64,000 bases of DNA from Cornus controversa (GCA_026545225.1 CM048848.1:14426853-14490852), one strand, 5' to 3'. Shown: positions 44,104 to 59,900, counted from the stretch's first letter. The notes: generated from the letters alone by a model not told the origin. Numbers and translations are program-made.

Positions 44104-44903
44104 ATATAGAGTCTAGTACATATATTGGCATGCAGGAGCTATTTGTGTGTGTGTTTGTATATCTATATATACAGTATAATTCTTTTACGATGATGTTATT
44201 CTCATATTAACATTTTGTTGATATACCCAAAAAAAAAAAAAAAAAAAAAAAAAAGTCTTTTTGTCTTCTGTTAAGCTCACAAATCTCCACATTTCAAAAA
44301 ATCGAAGAGAAAGAGAAAGAGAAAGAGTGAGAGAAAAAAAAAATAGAGGAAGACTTCAAGTCAAGTAATAGTACGGAAGATAAAAGGCAGACCATCATCG
44401 CTATCTTTGGGTAAAGAAAAAGAATTTCTTCTTGTCACCTTTTCCTAGACTTTATGTTTCCTCGTTTGATTTTGGGTTTGCTTTCTCTATTGGTAAAGAG
44501 CATTGGATTGGACTATATATACTTCGTGTGTGTGTACACACACACATATATATATATAAGAGCATTGGATTGGACTATATATACTTCGTGTGTGTGTGTA
44601 TACATACATACACACACATATATATATATATATAAAGACTCAAGATAAATATTTCTTTTGATAGGGCAAGTGCTTGTACTGGAGATTCCCCCATTCTTGA
44701 TTCTCTCCTTTCACTACCTTCCTTCCTTCATAACTAAGAAACCCATTTCTCTCTTTTCCAATCTCTAGCTAGACTTTCTCTCCCTAAGCATCTTTTTGAT
44801 GGAATGGAACGTTTAAAGGGTGGAAAGTAAAATGGGGTTTTGTTATTGTGATCATTTCAGATAAGCAAATAAGTTGAGAAAGGGAACAGAGAGTGAGAAA
44901 ATA
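44104..44903 (+). promoter_or_regulatory. Promoter and 5' UTR of the helicase gene
   Basis: Duplicate of 36370-36824 plus 39061-39417. A block of about 40 bases, from agagcattggattggactat through the gtgtgtgt run, occurs twice 62 bases apart, giving two TATA-like sites (44513-44522 and 44574-44583). A long A-run lies at about 44229-44253 and a gaga-rich tract at 44305-44345. Transcription probably starts near 44545-44615 with a UTR of about 300 bases before the ATG at 44904. Confidence 0.55.
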
Positions 44904-47900
44904 ATGGAGGGGGTTTCTTTGTCTAGTAAGAGAAAACTGCCTAAAGAGTTTACTGATTTGGTGTTTTCGTGGTCTCTTGAAGACATTTTCAATGAGAATC
45001 TTTACAAAAACCAGGTCTACTTTCTCTTTCATGCTTCATCATTCTTAATTTTTCTGAATCCTTAGAATCTTCGTGACATTTTTTTGCAGCTTTTAGATTA
45101 AATTATTGATATATGTGTGTGTGCAATATAATACTCCTATATTGTTTTATTGATGCTTAACAATGGCATTAATGGGCTGGGCTTTGTTCAGGCCCAATCC
45201 TATCAAAATTTCATGCTTCCACATCGGTGTACACATACAGAAGTTACTGTTTAGCAATATGTTTTTCATTATTCGACTTCTGTGCTATTGCTCTGTTGGT
45301 GTATCCAAATTTATCATGCTCACTTGTTGCTCATGAATTGATGTTATTATTATTGCTCCTGATTAATAAAAACTTACTCGTGTGATATCTGTATTGTCTT
45401 AGATCAATTCATTGAACCATCATATGTATTGGTTTTTTACTGACAAATCATAGAGAAAATATATGTTTTTGCTATGCAAAAATTAATTCTGATTATTTAT
45501 TATATTTTATTTATGTTGTTTAACAGTTTGCTTGAGTTTTTTTTTGGACATCATGATCCTTCACAGGGTTGATGGAAGGAGGGAAAAAAAACTCAAATTT
45601 AATAGTAGAGATGAGTTTCCTATCTACTAGATAGATGGAAATCCTTTTCTTATTAAAAACAACATTAAACTTTACTATAATAAAACATATAATGAAATTA
45701 TATGTCTAGTATGTGTATACCCATATTTGGTTTTTGAACACATTTTTGTATCCTAAAATTTTGGATTCGAGAAGGCTCCAACATCTACACGCATTCGCGA
45801 CTATACAGTTACCCGAGATCGGGAAACATAGTCTTTACCAACATGGTCTCTATCAGTTTGTTTAGTGAAAGCTAACAATTTCTCATTATGGCGACTAACT
45901 ATGTTACCTGGACTACGGTATCTATGTCGGGTTCGGGTATGTGTTCAAGTGTCGGATGTATCAAATCATCAAATAAAAAGATACATGGACACAGCTAAAT
46001 ATTCAAATTATTTAATATTTTTCTTTTATTTTCTAGAGTAAGATAACTCTTGTTTAACATAGTGTTCAAATAGACATTTAACTTGTTTTGAAGCAATAGT
46101 CTTACAAAATTGAATCATTGTATATTGGCTTAGAGCCATTTGATGTCAAGATCTACCTTATCTTTCTTACTGAAAATACTGGAAGAACTGATGATTTTTC
46201 TGCTGTGGCTTGTGTTTACTTAAAGTACTATGAGGAAGCTTGCTTGTACTGATTGATTAAATATCTTGCTCCTTGATTATTTCAGAAGTATTTCATTAAC
46301 TCAAAGCACTTACTTCATTGGTTAGGATGTGGGTTGAAAGACTTCCATATGAATTATCTCCTTTATTGAGTCTTCTCATATTAATATGGTATAACTGAAT
46401 TCTTTTTACTGCTGAGAACTATGTATGACACTACCACTGGAATTTAAATTTCTTTGCATCTGTATAGGTGAAGAAGATTCCTGAATCATTTCAATCTGAG
46501 AAGCATTATCTTGGTTCATATGTTTTTCCTTTACTGGAAGAAACACGAGCAGAACTGGCTTCCAGTATGGAAATTATATACAGAGCACCTTTTGCTGAAG
46601 TGATCTCTCTTAAAGAGTGTAAGCTCCGTGGAGAATTACAATACAATGTTCAGGTTGATTACTGGAGAAACAGATTTAATGATCGTGCCAAAGAGCCTTA
46701 CAAAACGTTGCCTGGAGATATTTTTGTCATCTCAGATGTGAAACCTGAGACTATTTCTGATTTACAATGGGCGGGAAGGACCTGGACTTTTGCAACAGTC
46801 ACTAATATCACAGAGGATGAGAATGAAGATGGTAGCACAATTACTCATTTTAGAGTCAATGCATCAAAAGACACTGAAGTCAGAGATGGGATGCGGAAGT
46901 CCATGTTCGTGGTTTTCTTGATGAATATAACACCAAACAAAAGAATATGGAGTGCGTTGCACATGTTTAAAAATTTGAAGATTATCAAAGAAATCCTGTG
47001 CATTGATTCGGTGGTAAGAAGTATGACTAGATTGGATAACATGGCATTAATGTTGCATAAACACTGGAATATTCATATATACACTAGATTGAAAGTGAAT
47101 AATTAAAAGTCAATATCCATGATGGGATATCTAATGCGTGAACATAGGGATGCTAATACTGTTTTATTATATACACTAATATGAAGAGTTGGCAGAAAGA
47201 AATAGAAAGTAAATGAAATCTTAAGGGAAAATCTTATTAGTCACTTGCGACACAGGTCTGACGCAATGTATTGGTAATGTCAAGAATGTGTTTTCTTTTC
47301 ATAAAAAGATAGTTTGAGAATCATTGTAGCTTCATTTCCTTATGTGTCCTTTTTCTATGCACATTTAAGTCTTCCTTTCATATAAATGTATATTTGAGTT
47401 TTATATTCTCTTTTTGTCTTTTAATTGAGGGCTGGCCTTGGCGCAACGGTAAGGTTTCTCCATTGTAATCTGGAGGTCACAGGTTCGAAACAAGTGTTGC
47501 CTCTCCGCATGCAAGGCTGCGTATGTCTAACCGTCCCCAGACCCGCAATGGCGGTAGCCTCGTGCACTGGGCTAGCCCCTTATTCTCTTTTTGTTTTTTA
47601 GTTTTCTTATGTTCTACCACATGTACCTAAATTTTGTTGAACATCATGCGCCAGATATTTCACTCTTTTCCATTCACTAACTAAGAGCATAGTGGGTGAT
47701 TAATTTCATGGGATATATGTGTAAACATTACGGGGATCTTGATTGATATTTTGAATGTGGCAAACAGGTTGAAAAAACTTGTGATCGTTGTCCTGTTCAT
47801 AACAATAGCCAATTAGCTGAAAGATTCAGTACGAGACTTTTGTCTAAGCTGAATGAATCCCAAACTGAGGCAATCTTGGCTTGTTTCCTTAAAATGGAAT

Positions 47901-50900
47901 GTAACCACAAGACTTTTGTGAAACTTATATGGGGCCCACCTGGAACAGGGAAAACTATGACTGTCAGTGTGATGCTGTTTGGCCTCTTAAGACTGAATCA
48001 CAGGATCCTTACTTGTGCCCCAACAAATGTTGCAATAAAGGAAGTAGCCTCTCGGGTGGTAAAGATGGTTAAAGAATCATTTGAAGCTGAATCTGCAAGG
48101 GATTCTTTGTTTTGTTCATTGGGGGATATTTTATTATTTGGGAATAAGGACCGGCTGAAATTTGGTACAGACATTGAGGAAATCTTTCTGGATTATCGTG
48201 TTAAAAGGCTTGAAGAGTGCTTAGGACCATTGACCGGTTGGAAGCATTGTTTAAATTCCATGATAGATTTTCTTGAAGATTGTGTTTCTCACTACCACAT
48301 TTCTGAAAATGAATTGATCAAGGCAAAAGAACTCCTTGAAGAAGGTGAACCTACGGAGGTGGAATTCAAGTCATTTCTTGAGTTTGCTCGACACCGATTC
48401 AAATCTACTGCATCACCACTCAGGAGATGTTTATTTATATTGTTTACCGACTTACCAAAACGTTACATTCTGGAACATAATTTTCAAAACATGGTATCTC
48501 TTATTAATTTACTTGATTCGTTGGAAAAGCTGTTGTTTCAAGAAAATGTGGTTTCTGAAGAATTGGAGGAGCTTCTTTCATGTCAAGAATTAGTTGAAGA
48601 CACTTCTGAGTCTCTTGTGGATGCGTCATTACTGCTGTGCATGAGACGATTCGAGTGTCTTTCTGTTCTGAGAACACTTCGGCTTTCTCTTGAGGAACTT
48701 GACCTTCCAAGTGCTATGAACATGGATTCAATAATGGAATTTTGTTTTCGAACAGCTTCCTTAATTTTCTGCACTGCTTCCAGTTCATATAAGCTTCATT
48801 GGGTAGAAATGGAACCACTGAACTTGCTGGTTATTGACGAAGCTGCCCAGTTGAAGGAGTGTGAATCAGCCATACCCCTTCAACTTCCGGGTATGAGGCA
48901 TGCTATTCTCATTGGCGATGAGCGCCAATTACCAGCAATGGTCATGAGTGAAGTAAGTCAATTTTAGTACACTGATTAATTATAAATTCTAGAGATAACT
49001 AGATTTTTTGCATGGTTTTCTCACAAAAAAATTGCCTTCCATTTCTATATTGAATTTATAATTCCATATTTGACACATTGAAAAAATTTATATATGTATT
49101 AATAGGTTTCTAGTGATGCTGGTTTTGGAAGAAGCTTATTTGAAAGATTGAGTTCATCTGGTCATCCTAAGCATCTGCTTAATATGCAACATAGAATGCA
49201 TCCGAAAATTAGTTTCTTCCCTAATTTAAATTTTTATCACAAATGGATCTTGGATGCACCCAATGTTAAGAGTAAAAGTTATGAAAGACACTATCTTCCA
49301 GGACCAATGTTTGGTCCTTACTCTTTCATAAATGTTATTGGAGGAAAAGAAGAACTGGATGATGCTGGACATAGCCGAAGAAATATGGTTGAGGTAGCTA
49401 TTGTGCTGAAGATAGTGCAGAATCTGTACAAAGGTATAACATGTGATAACTAAAAATGTCTGTATTACAATATTGACTCTGTTACTTGACATACTTTCTG
49501 TTTTATGAAACAATATTGACTGTGTTACTTGACATACTTTCTGTTTTGATGAAACGGTTCTGTTCCTGTCTCTTTTACATCATCTTCTACAGGAAACAAT
49601 ATTTTTATTTTTATTATTATAATTTTTTTATACTAAATCATTTTTTGAGTTTGCAGCAATCTGATTGCATTGCATAGTAAAAGTCTAAGCTGATCTCTTT
49701 AATTTGGACAAATATGGGCACTGAGGGACAAATAATCTAAGAAGCACGGAAACGGATACGGGACACGGATACGACACGACACGGACACGGCGACACGGAA
49801 AATCCTAAAAAATTAGGACACGGACACGGCGGGGATACGGCAAATAATAAATATTTATTTTTATATAATATTTGATGTCGTACTTTAAATAATTAAGAGT
49901 AATATTATTTTTCATCAACCTAACAAAGAAAAAATTCACAAATCATAAATCACAAGTACACAATTGAATCTACTCCACAACAACAATAATTATAAGAGAA
50001 CGATGTCACAAAGTCATAAAACCAAATCAAAACGAGACATTAGAATAAAAACTAGTCTTATCATTTAAACATCATCATTCTAGCTTACTCCAAATTCAAA
50101 TGCATCATGAGAAAGTCACATGTAAAAGATAGCAGTTGTACAGTAAGAGAAAGAAGAGTAAAAAAGAACAAATATGAAGAGATGAGATGGGTTATAGTTG
50201 AATTGTTAAAACAACATTTCTAGACTTGTGTTTTGCTAAGAAAAAGAAAGAAAGAGGCTAAAAAAGGAGAAAAAAGCAAAAACAATTAGGGTTTTGTTAG
50301 AAATATAATTAGGGATTAGTGAAAAATAAAGTAAGAATCCATGGAAGAGAGAAGATTTATGAAAACAAGAGGAAAAAGAGAAAAAAAAATAAATTTGGCG
50401 TGTCCAACATGTGTCCGCGCCGTGTCCATGCCGTGTCCGCGCCGTGTCTGAAAATTCAAGCCGTGTCGGAGGCGTGTCCGCGCCGTGTCCGTGCCGTGTC
50501 CGAGCCGTGTCCGCGCCGTGTCCGAAAATTCAAAAAAATAAAAAAAAATCAGATACGTTTTTTGGTGTGTCCGACACGTGTCGGGGCGTGTCCGACGCGT
50601 ATCCGTGTCCGACACGGATTCTTTGCCTTCTTAGGCGTGTCCGTGCTTCCTAGGGGACAATTTATGAGAATCTGCGAGAATAATGTTATCTTATATGAGG
50701 AAGGAGGCTGATTAAGGCTCCATTAATCATTGAGAGAGAGAGAGAGAGAGAACGCTTGATAGAAGAACATAAAATTGTAAGCAGGATTAGAGAGAATTAA
50801 AATACTGAAAATTATGTCATAGGGTAAAGTTGCCACACTATTTGCCCATATGCTATTAGTTTGGTTTTTCTTTTTGATGCACATATTATATTCATGTACA

Positions 50901-53900
50901 GCTTGGAATGGCTCTGAAAAGAAGCTTAGCATTGGTGTGGTGTCTCCTTATGCTGCTCAAGTTGTGGCAATTCAAGAAAAACTTGGACAGAAGTATGAGA
51001 ACCTTGATGGTTTCATGGTGAAGGCGAAGTCTATTGATGGGTTTCAGGGTGGAGAGGAGGATATCGTAATAATATCTACTGTAAGAACTAATAGTGGAGG
51101 ATACATCGGGTTCATATCCAGTCGTCAAAGAACTAATGTTGCTTTGACAAGAGCTCGGTACGAAGTCAAACAAATTTTTATCATGATTTCTGTCTAATCT
51201 TCATGTTTAGAAGATGACCTTTCCACATCTTTCCAGGCACTGTCTTTGGGTTCTTGGAAATGAGAAAACCCTATCTAACAGTGGATCAGTTTGGGAAGAA
51301 TTAGTCCAAGATGCTAAGGATCGCCAATGTTTCTTCAATGCTGATGAAAACAGTGATATGGCCAAAGCCATACTAGATGTGAAGAAAGAACTTGATCAAC
51401 TTGATGATTTGCTTAATGGGGACAGTGTAGTTTTCAAAAGTGCAAGGTGGAAGGTATATATAGCTTCTGGTTGCTAAATGTTTGTTATCCTTCAGTTTTT
51501 TTCAATTTCTAGAATAATTCTGTGTTTATCTGTCTTTTGGAGTATTGGTCTTTTGGCTTTATTCTTAAAGTTCTTTCCCACTCGATCTCCGCAGGTTCTT
51601 TTTAGCGATCAATTTAGAAAGTCATTTGCAAAATTGATGTCTGTCCGTACAAAGAAGTCTGTTATGAACCTTTTACTGAAGCTATCTAGTGGCTGGCGAC
51701 CTAAGAAAAGGAATGTGAACTCAGTTTGTGAAAGTTCTTCACAGATTGTGAAACAATTCAAGGTTGAAGGGTTCTATGTTGTATGCACGATTGACATAGT
51801 GAAGGAATCGAGGTACATCCAAGTTTTGAAGGTTTGGGACATATTGCCTTTAGAGGAGATCTCGAAATTGGTGAAACGTCTTGATAGTATATTTGCAATG
51901 CATACTGATGATTTTATCAATCGCTGCAAGGAGAAATGTCTTGAGGGGTATGTCTGCTCTTTTGCATGCTATTGGATATGACCTATTGTTGCTAAATACT
52001 AAGGTGCTATTTGGTTCATGAATTTGGTGACGGAAAATGGAAATCATTGCAGAGTAGATCAATTTTTTTCATGTTTGTTCACCACAGATAATATATTCAA
52101 AATGGAATGAGGGAATAGAAGGGAAGAATTTTTAATTCTACATTTAATTTCCCTATCTCTTCTCTCAATTGTTGACCAATGTTAATACATTTTAAATTTC
52201 AATCTTATCTAATCATGAGAAAAATCATTTTCCATTGAATTTTTCCTATTGTTTTCCTCTCTCTCGCTAAATCTTTGAACAAAACAACACTTAAGTTTTA
52301 ATTGCTGCCTTATTTAGATAGTTGAAAATATGAAAATTCTTTATTATTTATTTGAATTTTAAAGAGTTGTTCACTTTCTTTTAATTTTTTTTTTTCTTCG
52401 TGTTTAGGGACTTGGAAATTCCAAAGAGTTGGGTGACGTCTTATGACATTGTCCGGTTTAAGAATATTAGCAACAATGAATTTGGGAGTGAATTAAGTGC
52501 TGCTGCTGTGGATGGTAGGATTTATGTTGAGAATTCAAAGGTTAGTGAAAGCTTGTTGCTGATGAAATTCTACTCATTATCATCTGGTATTGTGAGTCAC
52601 CTGCTTTCTGGCCGCGATGGTGGGGAACTTGATCTCCCCTTTGAAGTAACAGATCAGGAGCGGGAAATTATTCAATTTAATAAAAGCACCTTTATAGTTG
52701 GACGGTCGGGCACTGGAAAAACTACTGTTTCGACCATGAAATTATTTCAAAAGGAGCAGCGGCACCATATGGCTACAGATGGATTTTGTGTAGTTGAGAG
52801 CAGTGCCACTACGAGTTCAAGCCAGATAAATGAGTTTAGTGAATGCATTGGAGAGACTAAGGGAACTGTCTTGATCCCAGCTTTTGTTACAGTTAGTCCA
52901 AAATTGTGTTATGTTATCAAACAACATGTTTCAAAGCTGAAAAGGTGCGTAACATTGTCGAGTTTGGAGTTGTTGGAATACATTCTATTCTGTTAGATCA
53001 TCATCATATTTGCCTTTATCCCATTTAAATAGTGTCGGCCTGCTAGATGGTGGTCCATTTATTTTGTTCTTGGTGGAAGGGGTGTGAACTAATGATTAGT
53101 CAATTAAAGTGGCTGTTCCAACCTATTTGGTTTTGCTAACTTTAGATGTTCAGATGTTATATGCTTGTCTGGACATATATACTGTTACAGACAGTTGTAG
53201 AAGTCCCGTAAAATTATGTTTTTAGCTTTATTGTAATATCATTTAGTGGTTAAGGGCGTTTCTGTATCTTGCTATCACAATATATTGGTGTAATATGATG
53301 ATAGAGATCAGGTTCTATTCTAAGATTATTTTCTCCTTTCTCTAACTCTAGAAACAGAGTATCACTACTTCAACTGATTGCATTTAGTTTTGATTGGCTA
53401 GGTACTGGAGAAGTTTCTTTTTTGTTTCCTTGGAAAAGTTACAGACATTTATGTAAAAATTAGAAGTGTGGGGGCTTTTCATAATTTCTAAAAATGATAT
53501 ATAAATTATGGAAATATATCCATGGGGCCTCATGTTAATCCATCCCTGCTGAAAGTCCTATAGCATCAAATTCATGTTCCATTAACATATTATACATGGA
53601 GCATGAGTTCATGCACCGAGACAATATGTGGTTGTTCTTGATCCCTAGCGTTGACATATGATGGAATTTACGTTGCTTCTAACTAATACAACCTAGCCAA
53701 CTATTTACTAAAGCCCTTAATATGCAAGAGTAGAAAATTCTGTCGTGTTTGATCTTTTGCTTGACAGTGAGTGCATCATTCACATTCACATTGATGTTAG
53801 ATATGCTATGGGTGGGATTTAATTTCAAAACTGTACTTAAACTTTAGCAAATAATGAGCAGTATAACTGCATCTTGTTTTCCAGTATGTTGGTCAAGGGT

Positions 53901-56900
53901 TTTTATATGATGTGAAGTAAGAAACGGATGGTGTGTGAGTAGTGATGTCTTGAGCGGAGTCGTTTCTTTTTTGGTTAATGGAAGGTGGTGAGAAGTGATG
54001 TTGTACTTTTCATTTCAGGGGAACTTTGTTATCCCAATTTTGTTCGAAAAATTGCTTCGTTTTTCCTATAAAGTAGGAGTGGCAGAGCGTTTAAAGGAAG
54101 CATTGGTTATTGATATTAATCTTGAGGAGAATTTTATCACAATATCAAGAGCAAAAGAACTGTATTTGAGCCTCATACTCTTAAGCATGGATTTTCACAT
54201 TTACTGAATATGTGGGTGATAATTAGTGATGCAGGTCTACTCACCACAGATGGGATCACTCCAGAATTGTGTGATGAAATGTTCTTAAACAATTCCTCGT
54301 TGCTTTATTTTAACCATAAACCAGCTGTTATCACATTTAGGAAGTTCTTTTCTATACTTGGCTTCTAAAGACGTCTAAAAAATTGTCTTGTGAAATTAAA
54401 ATATACTCTTGTATGCATATATAAATAAATGTTAGTGGCATGATTTTTTTCCTAACTATTTTACTTGGTATATCTACAGCTTCGCCCATGGTGGGAATTT
54501 TTCAGCAGAAAACAGTTCAATTGATATGGATGATATGGATCATATGGAAGAATTTAAAGATATCCCAGATTCTTTTGTTGAAATTCCTCCTAACAAATAT
54601 CCTCTTGTCATAACGTTTCATAAGTTCTTAATGATGCTTGATGGAACATTGGGTAATTCTTACTTTGATAGATTCCATGATGTAAGGGAATTTTCTCATT
54701 GTAAAACCGGAACTTCAAGATCCGTTGCATTGCAAACTTTTAGAAGAATGAAGGAGGTTAACTATGACAGGTTCTGTTCATTTTACTGGCCCCATTTCAA
54801 TACCCAGCTAATAAAGAATCCTGCTGTAGTGTTTACTGAGATAATTTCTCATATAAAAGGTGGCCTGCAAGCAGGAGAGAGCCTTGATGGTAAACTTAGT
54901 AGAGAGAATTATGTTTCTCTCTCTGAGGGTCGGGTGTCCACCTTGAGCAAGCAGACGAGAGAGGTAATCTATGATATTTTTCAAGATTATGAAAAAATGA
55001 AGATGAAAAAAGGCGAATTTGATATAGATGATTTAGTAATTGATCTTCATCGTCGACTACAAAAGGAAAGGTTTGAGGGTGATGAAATGGATTTTGTTTA
55101 TATTGATGAAGTGCAAGATCTTACCATGAGACAAATTGCTCTTTTCAAAAATGTTTGCAGAAATGTTGATGAGGGCTTTGTTTTTTCGGGTGATACAGCA
55201 CAAACTATTGCAAGGGGGATTGATTTTAGATTCCAAAATATACGACTTTTGTTCTACAATGAGTTCATATTGAAATCAGGAAGTAATGAATCTGCTCGAA
55301 AAAAGAAGGGACAATCATCACCAATTTTCAATCTGACTCAGAACTTTCGTACCCATGCTGGTGTACTCAAATTAGCACAAAGTGTAATTGAGCTTCTTTA
55401 CCATTTCTTTCCTCACTCTATTGATATTTTGAAACCTGAGACCAGTCTTATAAATGGTGAAGCACCAATTTTACTTGAGCCTGGGAATGATGAAAGTGCC
55501 ATTGTTACGATTTTTGGAAACAGTGGAAATGCTGCTGGCAACATTGTAGGATTTGGTGCTGAGCAGGTCATATTAGTTCGCGATGATGATGCTAGGAAGG
55601 AAATTTCTGACTTTGTTGGAAAGCAAGCTCTTGTTCTGACTATAGCTGAGTGCAAGGGCCTAGAGTTTCAGGTGAACCTTAACTTTTAATTATTTATTTA
55701 GTTATCTCTAGTTTCTTTAAATGATCAGTGTTACATTATTTTCAATTGAAAGAGCCACCATGTCTTAGTTTCCACATGGGGAACAAAAAGTATATTCCTG
55801 CTGCTGCTATATTTTTTCTATATGACTGTAACTCTGTCAATTCATTTATTATTATTCGGGGGCTTGAGCTTCCTTTCTCCATAAATTGATGAATTTGTCA
55901 AAAGAAAAAGAGAGATAAAAATGGCTGTCCCTTTCAGATTATTCAATCAAATTGCTATCCCTTGGGTCTATGGTTTATTTGAAGTTTTGTCGCATACTCT
56001 TTACATCTATTAAATATTATCTTCTGTTTATTGACTCCTCGTGTAATATTAATTCTAGGACGTATTGCTGTACAACTTTTTTGGGTCGTCCCCTCTGAAA
56101 AATCAGTGGAGAGTAATATATAAATTTATGAAGGAACAAGATACGCTTGATGCTACTTCTCGCAAATCATTTCCAAAATTTAGTGATACAAGACACATTG
56201 TCTTGTGTTCTGAACTGAAGCAACTATATGTAGCTATCACTCGCACAAGGCAAAGGTTATGGATGTGTGAGAACATCGATGAACTATCCAAGCCTATGTT
56301 TGATTATTGGAAGACGTTGTGCCTGGTCCAAGTGAAGCAACTTGATGATTCACTAGCACAGGCAATGCAAGTTGCAAGCAGCCCAGAGGAGTGGAAGTCA
56401 CGGGGTATAAAGGTCTGCTTTATCTTTCTCTAAATCATCACTGCTGCTAGTTTCTTATAGTCATTGTTAAAAGTCAATATTCCTCTTTCTTGTTGGTGGT
56501 GCTACTATTATTGTTCCTTTAATTTTGACAACCTTTGTTTTCTTGTGTGTCACTTTATGATTTTGCTCATACATATGATCTCTGTGTTTTTGCAGCTCTT
56601 CTGGGAAAATAACTTTGAGAAGGCAACAATGTGCTTTGAAAGAGCTGGAGACACAATGTGGGAGAAAAGGGCTAAAGCTGCTGGACTTAAAGCAGCAGCT
56701 GACCGATTGCGAGGTTCAAATCCTGAAATGGCTTCTACTATCCTTAGGGAGGCTGCTGAAATATTTGATTCTATCGGCAGGGCCAGGTCTGCGGCAGAAT
56801 GTTTTTGTGATTTGGGGGATTATGAAAGAGCAGGTATTAGTTTTTTTTCTTATCCTTAAAAAGTGATATTAATTTGAAAAATGAATTCTGGTTTTACTTA

Positions 56901-59900
56901 AATCTGTCTGAATGCTGAAAGCTTCTGTGGCATCAGAAATTGGAGTATTGTGGTGGGTGGAGGATGTGACATTTTTCTAGAGAGGAGAATCGTAATAGAG
57001 ATCTAATTTAAGAGATAATATAAAAATCCTACCACTAATGCATTCCTTAGGCTAGTGTTTCAATTTGAAATTATGTGATGTAATGCACAGGGGGGCAATT
57101 ATTAGACAATATTTTTTTTCGCCATTGATTTTTTCCCAGGAAATGATTGTCCAAATTTCTCTGTGGCTCTCTCTCTATCTATTTTATAATTTTTGTTTGA
57201 TCTAAGATGATGCATTTTCGTGGCCAAAGTATTTATGTTGTGGGATTATGTAGTGTACAAATGCCTGAAAGTTATTCGAACAGAATTTTTAATCAACTTT
57301 TGGCTTGGAAAAGTTTGACATCCAGATTGTTACTCTTTTTGCTGCAGGTACAATTTATTTGGAAAAATGTGGGGAATCCGAGCTGAAGAAAGCTGGTGAG
57401 TGTTTTTCTCTAGCAGGGTGCTATTTGCGTGCAGCTGAAGCGTTTGCTAAGGGCAATTATTTTTCCGAGTGCTTATCCGTGTGCACCAAAGGAAAATTAT
57501 TGGACATGGGTTTGCAATATATTCAATACTGGAAACAACATATTCCTAGGCATAGTGATATGGTCACAAGATGTAGTGAAATAGAAAAAATTGAACAAGA
57601 GTTTCTGGAGATTTGTGCACTTCACTATTATGAGGTTAAAGATAACAGGTCCATGATGAAATTTGTTAGAGCTTTTCATTCAATGGATTTGAGACGCAAT
57701 TTCTTGAAGTCTTGGGATTGCCTTGATGAGCTCTTTTTGTTGGAAAAAGAATCAGGAAACTTTTTGGAGGCTGCAGAGATTGCAAAGCTGAGAGGAAATC
57801 TTCTACTGCAGGCTGATCTGCTAGGGAAGGCTGGACGTTTCCGTGATTCATCATTGCTCATGCTCTGGTATGTGTTTCCCAAATCACTATGGGTTTCTGG
57901 AAGCAGGGGTTGGCCATTGAAGCAGTTTGCCCAAAAGAAAGAACTCTTGGCAAATGCCAAATTGTTAGCAAAGAAAGAATCATATGCTTTCTCTGAATCC
58001 TATGTCTTCTATGAATCAGTTTGTACTGAGGTTAACATTTTATCGAATGAACAGAGTAAGTTGTTTGAGTTGAATCAGTATTTCAATGCCTCCCATCGAC
58101 AGAAAAGCCTCAGGGGCGAAATTTTATCCGTTCGAAAAATTCTGGATGCTCATTTTCATTTCAATCCCTTAAAGTATGCATGGGAAGATGAATTGATAGT
58201 GGATCTGATAAAGCATTCAGAAGTAAGAATTTCACAGAACCAGGTTTCTGTTGAAACACTGGTTCACTTTTGGAATCTGTGGAAAGAGTACGTTGTAAAT
58301 ATCTTTGATTATCTTGGATGTCTTGAAACCCAAAATATTAGTAAATATCAAGGTTATGGTGAGTTCTGTTTGAATTATTTTGGTGTGCAGAGGCAGTTCA
58401 ATAATCTGAATATCACTTATGTTTTGATGAACTCTGAAGCCGATTGGGTGAGAGAACTTGACAAGAGATTTCTCCGAAGTAGTGGAAAGTTGGTATCTGT
58501 TGATGCTCGCCAGTTTGTCTCAGCTGCTCGGACTCATTGGCAAGCAGAATTACTTGCTGTTGGGATGAAGGTGTTGGAAACTCTTGAAGCCCTCTACAAG
58601 TTCTCAACCAGGAATTCCTTGTCTGTGTTTTGCCAAAGCATATGTCTCATTCATATATTTGAGGTTACAAAGTTTCTCGTAGAGCCCAAGTTTCTTGATC
58701 TCAAGTACCATGCTAGGACGTTGCAGACTTCTCTTGAACTATCTACCGAGTACTTTGAAAAAGTGTTTCCTTTTGACTGGAGAAAATCATTGGCAGAAAA
58801 TATGATTTCTCTGAGGAGAACTGAGCTTTCAAGGAAATTGCTTGAAGAAGTTATTCGTGGGAACCTCAAGGGTAAACTTACATATGGACAAATAGGGAGG
58901 GTGGTAATGGTGTGGCTTGGATCTAGAAAGCCAGCTGATGAACTATGCAAGGAGATTGTGACAAGGTTTGACGGGAATTCATCATGGAGGGTTTTCGTTG
59001 AGAATCTTGGAGGGAACGAAGATCCAAAATCTTCACTAGGATCACCCTCCAGCAGTTCTGTTGAGGCTCCTAGCAGGGTTTCTTTGGTTCACACATTCCA
59101 TAAAGCTATGGAAGATACTTTTAATGCTAATTGGAGGAAAGAATTTGACCATATATCACCTAGTTGTTTCTTGTATCTTGTTGAGCACCTTCTGATTTCG
59201 GTATCTTACTTGCTGGGATTCTTTCTCACGACACAGTCTTCATTTATTGAGTGGCTTTTTTATCAGCAATCAAATACCAACTCCAGTGCCAATTCAGTAA
59301 CTGATATGCAATCTCTGGTTGGCATGTTTGATTTTGTGGCCTGCATCCTCCATCAATTTCTTTATAATAAGAAGGAAACGGCAGATTGGATTGAAAATTC
59401 TAACATTAATTTTAATTACTACTATCCACTGCTGGTGCTGAGACTCGTTGTTCTATTGTGTTTACTTTGTGTGAGTACTGAGAATTATTTTGATTTACTT
59501 TTTGATTTGCTGGGGAGGAATGATATTACTTCAAAGCTGCCAAGGGAATTTTTCACTGTCCTTCAGAGAAGAAGAAATCGTAAATACATAGATGCAATTG
59601 TGCTTGCAGAAGCATTTAAAAAGATAGGGGACCCTCTTGTGATAGTGAGCTTGGGAAAAGATTGTTCAAAGTTCAAGTCCCCCGATGCCATTTACGTGGA
59701 CATGAGAGGTATGCAATGCAAAGAGGATATCATGAGAGTGTTGTTTCCCAGGAATACCAAAGCTCCCCAAGGTAAAAAGGTAGCTGCTGAAGAGAATTCA
59801 GCTAATTCTTGGGGGGGAAATTTCTCTCTGAACTGTGATGATCAGGGGAAGAGTTCTTCTGTAGAGTCTTGTGATTTCACTTCCATGGAAGATCGGAGCA

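Noticed and set aside
47427..47580. A tRNA gene
   Set aside because: A and B boxes are present but there is no tRNA fold with an anticodon arm, and the 3' part matches the Au SINE with a 14-base target duplication.
50319..50711. 130-residue Arg/Val/Cys-rich frame and its shadows
   Set aside because: Produced by ccgtgtccg repeats in the right arm of a TIR transposon inside intron 4.
53995..54207. An extra helicase exon in intron 8
   Set aside because: Exons 8 and 9 join in phase at the expected residues (LK then SFA), and this frame shows no homology.
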